12,890 nucleotides of DNA from JANWHZ01 sp035545555 (lineage in GTDB: Bacteria > Patescibacteriota > Saccharimonadia > Saccharimonadales > UBA4665), in contig DASZYD010000029.1 of NCBI GenBank assembly GCA_035545555.1, forward strand, positions 1-12,890. The letters run 5' to 3'. Below the pieces are notes generated by a model that searched no databases, had not been told where the DNA came from, and saw nothing but the letters and a program-made list of their open reading frames with translations. Positions 5,723-12,397 of this stretch are shown piece after piece (positions within the stretch are counted from its first letter, which is position 1; each line of letters starts with the position of its first letter). Made by a program: the position numbers and the translations under genes.

Positions 5723-6322
5723 ATGAGGAGCGGGGAAATTTTTGCGACTGGTTTGTTGTTTGCTGAGGCGGCAGGTGCGGCCATGGGTGGGGTGCCCGGC
5801 GATGCCCATACATAGACCACCGCGTACGAACAGCAAGCCCCGCGGGCACAAGTGGCGTTTTACGAAGGGGTGCTGCCCTCCGAGCTTGCCGTCCAGAGCC
5901 TCCATGAGCGGCTCGGCCTCACTATCACCACGGCGCCAGAGGACGACAATGGCTTGTGCCCGGCTCCGGGCCATCCCGACCAAGGCGACGTGACATACCT
6001 CGGACCAAACGACACCGACCCTGTCTGCACCAACGACAGCCTCCTCGCGAATCCTTGGGACAACCCGTATGTCTGCCCAAATAATACCGTCCATGCCGGC
6101 ACCGTATACGACACAACCGATCCGGCCGGCTACGCGCAGTGCGGCAAAACTATCAAATCTACGCCCACGCCGCAGCCGGCCACAACGCCAGCAGTCACGA
6201 GCGCCGACGTAGCAAATAGCCTTAGTGCCGGTCAGTGTGTTGAAGGCCTTGCAACCATAGGCGTCATGGGGCTGATTGCGTACGGTCTGATGCGAGCAAG
6301 CTCGCAGCGCAGAAGACCGTAG
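5723..6322 (+). pseudogene. Small membrane-anchored envelope protein interrupted by in-frame TAG
   Basis: ATG 5723 follows a strong purine-rich ribosome site and opens MRSGEIFATGLLFAEAAGAA, a weakly hydrophobic N-terminus like a signal segment, then stops at TAG 5813-5815 after 30 codons. The same frame continues without any other stop to TAG 6320-6322 (199 codons in all). The downstream part has a Ser/Thr/Pro- and Asn/Asp-rich region with four Cys (NGLCPAPG, PVCTND, YVCPNN, AQCGK), a Thr/Pro-rich stretch (STPTPQPATTPAVTS), a fifth Cys, a transmembrane helix (LATIGVMGLIAYGLM) and a basic RRRP tail. This is the layout of an exported, C-terminally anchored protein. GTG 5852 could start a shorter 156-residue product but has no ribosome site. 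TAG ends several real genes here, so it is not a sense codon. A nonsense mutation, a sequencing error (CAG to TAG fits) or read-through are the options. No family is recognised. Confidence 0.55.
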
Positions 6323-6324
6323 GC

Positions 6325-6333
6325 TTATCCACA
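6325..6333 (+). promoter_or_regulatory. Single perfect DnaA-box match
   Basis: TTATCCACA, the consensus DnaA box, lies three bases after the stop of the interrupted gene and about 37 bases before the next promoter. No second box was noticed nearby, so this is not an origin. It could be a chance match or a DnaA-responsive site. Confidence 0.25.
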
Positions 6334-6369
6334 GGCAGCCCAGCGAGAACAGGCAGCGCGCTTTTTGCT

Positions 6370-6398
6370 TTGACTTGACTTTGCAAACATGTTAGGTT
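6370..6398 (+). promoter_or_regulatory. Probable extended -10 promoter for the unknown gene at 6435
   Basis: TTGACT (6370-6375), 17 bases, TAGGTT (6393-6398) with TG one base before the -10. Predicted start near 6405. Confidence 0.45.
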
Positions 6399-6434
6399 TA
6401 GGAGTAGGTGGCCATAAAAGTGAGAGACAACGGG

Positions 6435-6944
6435 ATGGCGGATATACCAGAAAAACAAATTAAACGGCTCAAGGCGCTGATCCAGGAGGCAGAGACCAAC
6501 CTGGCGGCTGCGACTGAGCTGTTGATCAGCCTGGTGGGAGACGATGTAAAAGTTGCGCCGATCGCGCGCGACGATACGCTTGGCAAAGTGATCGAGGGGG
6601 TCTTCGACGGCCAGAACATGGTCGGCAGCGACGGCAAAACCTATCCGGTGCCGGCAAACTATGCATCAAAGTCAAAGCTGGTGCAGGGCGACATCCTCAA
6701 ACTGACCATCGCCGACGACGGCACGTTCTTGTATAAGCAGATCGGGCCGATTCCGCGCAAGCAGGTGGTAGGCACGCTCAAGCTGGAAGGCGGCCATTAC
6801 TACGTCGACGTGAATGGCAAGAGCTTCCGCGTGCTGCTTGCCAGCGTGACCTACTTCAAGGCCAAGCCGGGCGACCAGGTCAGCGTCAATGTTCCCGAAG
6901 ACGATTCGAACGCCGAGTGGGCCGCGCTCGAAGCCGCATTATAA
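6435..6944 (+). CDS. Protein of unknown function, coiled coil plus beta-rich domain
   Basis: A 169-residue soluble protein if started at ATG 6435 (MADIPEKQIKRLKALIQEAE). In-frame GTG codons at 6420 (AGGTGG eight bases upstream) and 6408 are alternatives that would add 5 or 9 residues. Residues 5-35 are a charged amphipathic helix, probably a coiled coil. Residues 50-155 are rich in beta-strand patterns with short Gly/Asp turns: GKVIEGVFDGQNMVGSDGK, YPVPANYASKSKLVQGD, QIGPIPRKQVVGTL, KSFRVLLASVTYFKAKPGD. The tail is acidic. The strand pattern and the basic patch could suit an OB- or KOW-like nucleic-acid-binding fold, but this is a guess. I believe similar proteins occur in other Patescibacteria, from memory only. 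It has its own promoter and precedes the EEP-family gene by 30 bases with no terminator between. Confidence 0.75.
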   Translation: MADIPEKQIKRLKALIQEAETNLAAATELLISLVGDDVKVAPIARDDTLGKVIEGVFDGQNMVGSDGKTYPVPANYASKSKLVQGDILKLTIADDGTFLYKQIGPIPRKQVVGTLKLEGGHYYVDVNGKSFRVLLASVTYFKAKPGDQVSVNVPEDDSNAEWAALEAAL

Positions 6945-6974
6945 ACAGTACCGGCAGTCTATTAAATCTTGATT

Positions 6975-7802
6975 ATGTCGCAGCCGCCTGAGGCGAACCA
7001 GCTCACGGTATATACCCAGAATATGGCCGTCGATAACGGCCCGTACAGACAGCGCTACGAAAGTTTCGGCGCGGAAATCCGCGCACGGCAGCCCGACATC
7101 GTCGCTGCCCAGGAGGTGTCGAACTATGGCCACGGGTACCTCAACGAGCTAACGGCTGGGCTGGGTGGCACGTACCAGTTGCTGTGGGCGCCGATCTACC
7201 CCGGCCAGGCCGAACAAGGCAGCGTTATTATTACGAACCGCTCGGTCATACGCGATGAAGTAGTCCGGGCGCCCAGTGGCGAAAATGACGTCCAGCTAGC
7301 CGTTATCGCTGCCAGCGGCCGGAATGTGGCCATCGGCAGCACTCACAACAAGATGCCGCCGCGGTATGAAGCGCTACGGCAGCACAAAATGCGTGAGCTG
7401 GTTGGCTGGCTTGGACATGTGGCGATGCAGGAACTGCCGCTGGCGGCCCATATCATCGCCGGCGATTTTAACGCTCCGCCATGGCCGCCGTTTTACCGTA
7501 CGGCGCAACTCATGGAGCAGACCCTGGGGTATCTATCAGCCTCGAAGGTCTTCCACGGCAAGGAGCAGCCGACGTTCCCGGCGCTGTCGTTCAGTGAGCT
7601 GGAGGCCGGCCACTACCTAAAGCCCGGGGAACTGAAGGTATTTCGGGTGCTTAGCTGGCTGCTCTCGCGCTACACGCTTGACTACCAGTTCTTCAAAGGC
7701 GCCGTTCGACCCGTTGCTGCCGAAGTGGTGATGCCCAACGGCCACGGGCCGATATCAGATCACTACGGCCTGTCGGTCACGTATGAAGTGGCGGCCGCGT
7801 GA
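6975..7802 (+). CDS. Endonuclease/exonuclease/phosphatase (EEP) family protein
   Basis: A 275-residue protein with the EEP (DNase I/exonuclease III-like) motifs in order: N16 in YTQNM, E47 in QPDIVAAQEV (the metal-binding Glu), H124 in GSTHNKM, D164 and N166 in AGDFNAPPW, and D262-H263 in ISDHYGLSV (the catalytic His pair). Family members cleave phosphodiesters in DNA, RNA, phosphoinositides or sphingomyelin; the exact substrate is not evident. No signal peptide is seen, which favours a cytoplasmic role. ATG 6975 is chosen; TTG 6969 is in frame but less likely. No ribosome site is present, and a TATTAAAT (6960-6967) ends about seven bases before the ATG, so the message may be nearly leaderless, or the gene may be read from the upstream promoter. 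dnaX follows after 56 bases with its own -10 box. Confidence 0.83.
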   Translation: MSQPPEANQLTVYTQNMAVDNGPYRQRYESFGAEIRARQPDIVAAQEVSNYGHGYLNELTAGLGGTYQLLWAPIYPGQAEQGSVIITNRSVIRDEVVRAPSGENDVQLAVIAASGRNVAIGSTHNKMPPRYEALRQHKMRELVGWLGHVAMQELPLAAHIIAGDFNAPPWPPFYRTAQLMEQTLGYLSASKVFHGKEQPTFPALSFSELEAGHYLKPGELKVFRVLSWLLSRYTLDYQFFKGAVRPVAAEVVMPNGHGPISDHYGLSVTYEVAAA

Positions 7803-7844
7803 GCGCTTGTAATTTATACATTCGAAAAACGGCGCGCATCCTCC

Positions 7845-7850
7845 TATAAT
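7845..7850 (+). promoter_or_regulatory. -10 box of leaderless dnaX promoter
   Basis: Consensus TATAAT with eight bases to ATG 7859. The expected transcription start (7857-7859) coincides with the start codon, giving a leaderless dnaX message. A poor -35 candidate, TTCGAA, lies at 7821-7826 (18-base spacing). Confidence 0.6.
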
Positions 7851-7858
7851 CTGCAGTG

Positions 7859-9400
7859 ATGGGGCAGGCGTTATACCGAAAATACCGGTCGAAGTCGCTC
7901 GCTGAGATTGTGGGGCAGGAGCACATTACCCGCACGCTGCAGCGTGCTATCGAAAGCGGGCGTATCAGCCACGCCTATCTGTTCACGGGGCCGCGCGGCG
8001 TGGGCAAGACCAGTATCGCGCGCATCCTGGCGCACGAGCTGAACGGCGTGCCGTACACCGGCGAAGACAGCCACCTCGACATTATCGAGATTGATGCCGC
8101 ATCGAACGGCGGCGTGGACGAAGTGCGCGACCTGCGCGACAAAGTATACATTGCGCCCAGCAGCGGCACATATAAGGTGTATATCATCGATGAGGTACAC
8201 ATGATGACCACCTCGGCGTTTAATGCCCTGCTCAAAACACTGGAGGAGCCGCCGGCGCATGCGGTGTTCATCCTGGCAACGACCGAAGCCCACAAGTTGC
8301 CGGCAACCATTGTCAGCCGCACGCAGCGGTTTACGTTCAAGCCGATCCCGCGTCCCCAGGTGGTAGCCCACCTGCGCGAGATTGCCGACGCCGAGAAAAT
8401 TACTATTAGCGATGATGCGTTGGATCTGATCGCCGAGCATGGCGGCGGGTCGTTCCGCGACAGCATCAGCATGCTCGATCAGGCCGGCAGCTCAGGCGAG
8501 AAGGTCGACCGCGCGTTTGTCGAACGGCTGCTTGGCGTGCCGCCAGCCGGTGCGGCCTCCGAGCTCCTGGACCGCATAGCAGCCCACGATCTGGGTGGCT
8601 TGGCGGTCTTACTCGGCAAACTGCGCGGCGACGGCTTCCAGGCGGCAGCTATCGCCCGGCAGTTGGGCCAGGCACTCCGCGCCGGTTTGCTCGAAGGCAC
8701 GGCCAGCTTGCCGCGAACCGCTACACTCGCGCTGCTCACCAGGCTGATTGACGTACCAGCTTCACACAATCCCGAGCAGTTATTGGAAATTGTCCTTCTA
8801 GAGGCGGCGCTACCCGCCGAAACGACACCGGCGGCAGTTGCTGTCACACAGCCGCCGCCATCGCCGGCACGACTACCCGCCGCTATAGTGAGTGAGCCCA
8901 CCCCGGCCCCTGCGTCCATACCGCAACCGGCAGCACGTACAGCCGCTACGCCCGGTGAGATCACTGAGACACCGGCGGCCGCAGATGCACCGCCGGCAGA
9001 TCCCGCACCTACAGGCGACGGCCAACCCATCACCGCGGCGCAATGGCAACAGGTGCTGGAATCACTCAAAAAGCAGTACAACACGCTCTATGGCATCATC
9101 CGCATGGCCCGGCCGGAGTTCCTGGCAGGACGCGTAGTACTGACATTCGGGTTTGCCTTTCACCAGAAGCGCGCCAATGACGCCAAAAACAAGAAACTTC
9201 TCACCGCCGTACTGGAAGAAGTAGCCGGCGGGCCGGTAGCCATTGAGTGCAAATACGACAAGACCGCCACGCCGCCTGGGCCGATGATTGCTATGGCGCC
9301 TGCGGCCGCTCCGGCGGCGGCCTCGGCCCCGCCAGCAGCAGGTGCGCCGTTAGAAGCCATAAGTAATATCTTTGGCGGCGGCGAACTGCTAGAATCGTAG
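7859..9400 (+). CDS. dnaX: DNA polymerase III subunit gamma/tau lacking the zinc module
   Basis: A 513-residue clamp-loader ATPase that loads the sliding clamp at replication forks. It opens with the standard MGQALYRKYRSKSLAEIVGQ. Walker A is GPRGVGKT (44-51), followed by IEIDAASN (76-83), Walker B VYIIDEVH (107-114), LLKTLEEPP, ATTEAHKLP and the sensor/arginine-finger segment SRTQRF, where SRCQRF is usual. The Cys4 zinc module that normally sits between the ILAxxLNC helix and the DAASN strand is absent: N62 to D74 is a short loop with no Cys. Domain III runs to about 320, a Pro/Ala-rich linker to about 390, and a C-terminal domain (ITAAQWQQVLESLKKQYNTL onward) corresponds to the tau-type tail. 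GTG 7856 is an alternative start. No convincing A-rich slippery heptamer for a gamma product was found. dnaB follows seven bases after the stop. Confidence 0.95.
   Translation: MGQALYRKYRSKSLAEIVGQEHITRTLQRAIESGRISHAYLFTGPRGVGKTSIARILAHELNGVPYTGEDSHLDIIEIDAASNGGVDEVRDLRDKVYIAPSSGTYKVYIIDEVHMMTTSAFNALLKTLEEPPAHAVFILATTEAHKLPATIVSRTQRFTFKPIPRPQVVAHLREIADAEKITISDDALDLIAEHGGGSFRDSISMLDQAGSSGEKVDRAFVERLLGVPPAGAASELLDRIAAHDLGGLAVLLGKLRGDGFQAAAIARQLGQALRAGLLEGTASLPRTATLALLTRLIDVPASHNPEQLLEIVLLEAALPAETTPAAVAVTQPPPSPARLPAAIVSEPTPAPASIPQPAARTAATPGEITETPAAADAPPADPAPTGDGQPITAAQWQQVLESLKKQYNTLYGIIRMARPEFLAGRVVLTFGFAFHQKRANDAKNKKLLTAVLEEVAGGPVAIECKYDKTATPPGPMIAMAPAAAPAAASAPPAAGAPLEAISNIFGGGELLES
9387..9395 (+). 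promoter_or_regulatory. Possible extended -10 promoter of dnaB inside the dnaX end
   Basis: TGCTAGAAT: TG, one base, TAGAAT (9390-9395), within the last codons of dnaX. Predicted start near 9402, only about six bases before ATG 9408. No -35 match. Read-through from dnaX is the simpler source of dnaB mRNA. Confidence 0.35.
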
Positions 9401-9407
9401 GGAAGAT

Positions 9408-10796
9408 ATGAGCCAGAGGGGAGTACCACCGCCGCGCGATGATGCGGCAGCCAAGCAGCCGCCGCACAACGACGAAGCTGAAGCGTCGCTGTTGGGTGCG
9501 GTACTGATTGATAACGATGCCATCGTCAAGATTGCCGATGCTGTCACGCCGCACGACTTCTTCGATGCGCGGCATCAGCATATCTACGAGGCAGTGCTGG
9601 CGCTCTACGAAAAACGCAGCGCCATTGATGTGCTGACGCTGGCCGACCAACTGCGCAGCAGCGGCTACCTCGATCTTGTCGGCGGTGCAGCGTATCTTAC
9701 CGAGCTGACAAATTTTGTTCCGACCGCCTCGCACGTCGAACAGTACGCCGAGATCGTCGTGCAAAAGGCGCTCCGGCGCCGGCTTATTACCGCATCCCAA
9801 GATATCGCCGGGTATGGCTACGATGAAGCGTCCTCGCTCAAAGAGCTGATCGAGCAGGCCGAAACGCGCTTGTTTGAGGTCAGCCAGCAGCATGTCCAGC
9901 AAACGGTCGTGAGCCTCGAGACCATTCTGGCCGACAGCTTCGAGCGTCTGGACGAACTGCACCGCGACAAAAAGAAATTGCGCGGCGTACCGACCGGCTT
10001 CCGCGACCTGGACGATTTGCTCGCCGGCCTACAGCGGTCAGACCTGTTCATCCTCGCCGCGAGACCGAGCATGGGGAAAACTGCCCTCTCCTTGAACCTG
10101 GCGCACAACGTGGCCGTGCACGCCAAGCAGCCGGTGCTTATCTTCTCGCTCGAAATGAGCAAGGAACAGCTGGTCGACCGCCTGCTCAGCATGGAATCCG
10201 GCGTGGACGCGTGGGCGCTGCGCACCGGCAACCTGACCGATGCCGACTTCGAGAAGCTGGCCGAGGCCATGGGTACGCTCAGTGAGGCGCCGATGTTCAT
10301 CGACGACACGCCGGGCATCACCGTCAGTGACTTGCGTACCAAGGCACGGCGCGAGGCACACCAGCACCAACTCGGGCTGATCATCGTCGACTACCTGCAG
10401 CTGATGAGCGGCGGCAGTCGTTTTGGTGGCTCCGACAACCGCGTGCAGGAAATCTCCGAGATCTCCCGCGGCCTGAAGGGCATCGCCCGTGAGCTGAACG
10501 TACCGCTCATGGCTCTCAGCCAGCTCAGCCGCTCGGTCGAAAGCCGCAGCCCGCAAATCCCGCAGCTGGCCGACCTGCGCGAGTCCGGCTCCATCGAGCA
10601 GGACGCCGACGTTGTGGCGTTCATCTACCGCGAGGAATACTACAACCCCGAGACCGAACGTAAAAAAATCACCGACATCCTGGTCAAAAAGCATCGCAAC
10701 GGCCCGACCGGCAACGTCGAACTCTATTTTGACAATGAAAAGCAGCGCTTCCGCACCATCGACACCCACCATGCCGGCGATCCGTTCGCGGCGTGA
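9408..10796 (+). CDS. dnaB: Replicative DNA helicase
   Basis: A 462-residue hexameric helicase that unwinds DNA at the fork, of normal bacterial length and without an intein. The N-terminal domain (about 20-125) begins with PHNDEAEASLLGAVLIDNDAI, the usual DnaB start, and includes FFDARHQHIYEAVLALYEK. After the linker helix the RecA-like domain starts at GVPTGFRDLDDLLAGLQRSDL. Walker A is ARPSMGKT (218-225), FSLEMSKEQLVDR follows, Walker B is LIIVDYLQLM with D328, then SRGLKGIARELNVPLMALSQLSRSVE and LRESGSIEQDADVV with the arginine-finger and sensor segments, and KHRNGPTGNVEL near the end. It begins seven bases after dnaX and is likely co-transcribed with it, with a possible internal promoter in the dnaX end. 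The first 18 residues, rich in Pro, Arg and Asp, are probably disordered. Confidence 0.98.
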   Translation: MSQRGVPPPRDDAAAKQPPHNDEAEASLLGAVLIDNDAIVKIADAVTPHDFFDARHQHIYEAVLALYEKRSAIDVLTLADQLRSSGYLDLVGGAAYLTELTNFVPTASHVEQYAEIVVQKALRRRLITASQDIAGYGYDEASSLKELIEQAETRLFEVSQQHVQQTVVSLETILADSFERLDELHRDKKKLRGVPTGFRDLDDLLAGLQRSDLFILAARPSMGKTALSLNLAHNVAVHAKQPVLIFSLEMSKEQLVDRLLSMESGVDAWALRTGNLTDADFEKLAEAMGTLSEAPMFIDDTPGITVSDLRTKARREAHQHQLGLIIVDYLQLMSGGSRFGGSDNRVQEISEISRGLKGIARELNVPLMALSQLSRSVESRSPQIPQLADLRESGSIEQDADVVAFIYREEYYNPETERKKITDILVKKHRNGPTGNVELYFDNEKQRFRTIDTHHAGDPFAA

Positions 10797-10802
10797 GTGC
10801 CA

Positions 10803-10811
10803 TGCTACAAT
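10803..10811 (+). promoter_or_regulatory. Extended -10 promoter just before the membrane protein gene
   Basis: TGCTACAAT: TG, one base, TACAAT (10806-10811). Nine bases separate the box from ATG 10821, so the transcript would have a leader of at most about three bases. No -35 match, which is common with extended -10 promoters. Confidence 0.5.
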
Positions 10812-10820
10812 GGGTTGAAG

Positions 10821-12017
10821 ATGAGAAAGCTCCGCGTGCGTGTACCGTCGTGGGATAGGTGGCGCCTGATTGGCGCTACGGCCGGTGCGGCGGCTATTGC
10901 GCTCTGTACCCTATGCGTCCACCTCGGTTCTTTGGCGCCGCGGCTCAGCCCCGGCGAACAAGCCACGGCCGGTGCGGCCCGGCAATGGCATAGTATCCTG
11001 GCCGACCCGCAGCATGCGCCCTTCAAACTGCTGACATATCTCGCCAATCTGGCGCTACCTCACTGGCCGCTGCTGGCGGCGCGGCTGCCGGCCGTACTGC
11101 TGGGCGCGGCGTCGCTGACAATCTTTCTCTACATCATGCACCGATGGTACGGCCGCCGCACCATGGTGTTCGGCTTTGCGCTGCTCCTCTGCGCCGCGTG
11201 GTTTCTGCACATCAGCCGCTTTGCGGGCGTGGAAGTGGAGTATATGGCAGATGTCTTTGCACTGATTGCCGTTCATGTCGGCCTCTACGATCACGATGAC
11301 TCGCTGCCGATGATCTTTGGCTGGATGGCGGTCAATCTGCTGCTCTTGTTCATCCCCGGCATGGTGTGGCTGGTGATCCTCAACACAGCCCTGCAATGGC
11401 GGGGTGTACTGCATGCATGGCAACAGTTGTCGCTGTGGTGGCGCGTGGCCACAGCGGCGCTTGTCGCCGCCGGCGTAGGGGGAATAGCTGACACTATCGT
11501 CCGCACGCCAAGCTTGTGGACCGGCTGGCTTGGATGGCCGGATCGGTTGCCAGCTTGGCACACCGTACTCCGGCAGCTCTGGGGTACCCTGACAGCAGTT
11601 GTATACCAGGGGCCGCACGATCCGGCGCTGTGGCTCGGCCGCCTGCCGCTTCTGGACGCCTTTACCATATGTATGTTTCTGGCCGGCAGTATCTTCTACG
11701 CGACACACTGGCGCGCCGGGCGCACGCAGCTGCTGGCCGCCTATTTCCTCCTTGGCGTCGTGCTGGCCGGCTTGGGCGGACCGGTAGGCATCAGCGTGCT
11801 CGTGCCTATTATCTACATCGTGGCCGCCGGAGGCATCGCCTATGTCCTGCACTTCTGGCTCCGTACGTTCCCGCGTAACATCCTGGCCCGCGGTACCGGC
11901 ATTGTCATCGTCAGCCTCGTGCTTGGCCTGAGCTGCTTTTATAACCTCAAGCAGTATTTCATTGCCTGGCCGGTCAACCCTGAGGTTACGGCCGTATATC
12001 GCCGGCCGGCGCCTTAG
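10821..12017 (+). CDS. Polytopic membrane protein, GT-C glycosyltransferase-like
   Basis: A 398-residue membrane protein with a basic N-terminus (MRKLRVRVPSWDRWR) and roughly nine hydrophobic segments, starting at about residue 16. After the first helix comes an outside loop with SPGEQATAGAARQW (E46), then PFKLLTYLANL, WPLLAARLPAVLLGAASLTIFLY and RRTMVFGFALLLCAAWFLHISRFAGVEVE. This order (acidic loop after TM1, a Pro-led amphipathic stretch, RLPAxLLG, then the SRxxxxE segment) is that of the PMT/ArnT-type GT-C glycosyltransferases, which move sugars from lipid carriers on the outer membrane face. The usual DE dipeptide of the first loop appears as GE. It is shorter than most members and lacks a large C-terminal soluble domain. 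ATG 10821 is preferred to 10797, which would place the start before the -10 box. Its place between dnaB and ybaB is unusual. Function beyond the fold is not known. Confidence 0.7.
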   Translation: MRKLRVRVPSWDRWRLIGATAGAAAIALCTLCVHLGSLAPRLSPGEQATAGAARQWHSILADPQHAPFKLLTYLANLALPHWPLLAARLPAVLLGAASLTIFLYIMHRWYGRRTMVFGFALLLCAAWFLHISRFAGVEVEYMADVFALIAVHVGLYDHDDSLPMIFGWMAVNLLLLFIPGMVWLVILNTALQWRGVLHAWQQLSLWWRVATAALVAAGVGGIADTIVRTPSLWTGWLGWPDRLPAWHTVLRQLWGTLTAVVYQGPHDPALWLGRLPLLDAFTICMFLAGSIFYATHWRAGRTQLLAAYFLLGVVLAGLGGPVGISVLVPIIYIVAAGGIAYVLHFWLRTFPRNILARGTGIVIVSLVLGLSCFYNLKQYFIAWPVNPEVTAVYRRPAP

Positions 12018-12028
12018 CCGCTGGCATC

Positions 12029-12037
12029 TGATACAAT
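12029..12037 (+). promoter_or_regulatory. Extended -10 promoter of ybaB-recR
   Basis: TGATACAAT: TG, one base, TACAAT (12032-12037). Predicted start near 12044 leaves a 45-base leader with AAAGGAA (12074-12080) before ATG 12089. It would drive ybaB and recR separately from dnaX-dnaB. Confidence 0.5.
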
Positions 12038-12088
12038 AGAGTAAGCAGTAGACGCGGCCGGCGCCGCACAATGAAAGGAACAGGGATT

Positions 12089-12382
12089 ATGAGTCGGTTC
12101 GACCAGGCAAAAATGCTCCTCAAGATGAAGAAGCTGCAGAAAGAACTGCAGCACGAAATCATTGCCATTGAGAAAGGCGACGGCGCCGTCAAGGTAGAGA
12201 TGACCGGCGACCAGAAGCTCAAGAAAATCAGCATTGACCCGGAATATGTCGACCTCGACGATGTGCACCAGCTGGAGCGCTGGCTGGAAGAAGCGGTGCG
12301 TGAGGCCATTCAGGAAAGCCAGCGCGTCGCGGCGGCCAAAATGCAGCCGATGATGGGCGCGTTGGGCAACCTCGGCCTGTAA
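12089..12382 (+). CDS. ybaB: Nucleoid-associated protein, YbaB/EbfC family
   Basis: A 97-residue protein that starts MSRFDQAKMLLKMKKLQKEL, the N-terminal helix typical of YbaB. GDGAVKVEMTGDQKLKKISIDPEYVD follows as the central strands, with the family's V-x-V-x-x-x-G-x-x-x-x-x-x-I-x-I-x-P pattern, then a second long helix (LERWLEEAVREAIQESQRVAA) and a Met-rich tail (KMQPMMGALGNLGL). YbaB forms dimers that bind DNA and is nearly always found just before recR, as here, 15 bases apart. ATG 12071 (six codons earlier) is an in-frame alternative, but 12089 fits the family N-terminus and has AAAGGAA upstream. It has its own extended -10 promoter. Confidence 0.93.
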   Translation: MSRFDQAKMLLKMKKLQKELQHEIIAIEKGDGAVKVEMTGDQKLKKISIDPEYVDLDDVHQLERWLEEAVREAIQESQRVAAAKMQPMMGALGNLGL

Positions 12383-12397
12383 CATAACTGGTGTGCC

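Noticed and set aside
5813..5815. Reassignment of UAG to an amino acid
   Set aside because: UAG ends TMK-ThyX (3095-3097), rplL (5560-5562), dnaX (9398-9400), the membrane protein (12015-12017) and this same frame (6320-6322).
6334..6370. Terminator after the interrupted gene (GCGCGC followed by TTTTT)
   Set aside because: The GC palindrome is too short to leave a loop, and no stem of useful length precedes the T-run.
9065..9200. Programmed frameshift in dnaX producing a gamma form
   Set aside because: A-rich stretches near 9068-9074 and 9183-9189 do not form a proper X-XXY-YYZ slippery heptamer in the reading frame, and no downstream stem was evident.
4438..10796. UGA read as glycine, as in SR1/Gracilibacteria
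   Set aside because: UGA is the natural end of the M20 peptidase (4438-4440), the EEP protein (7800-7802) and dnaB (10794-10796), and no in-frame UGA interrupts a recognisable gene.
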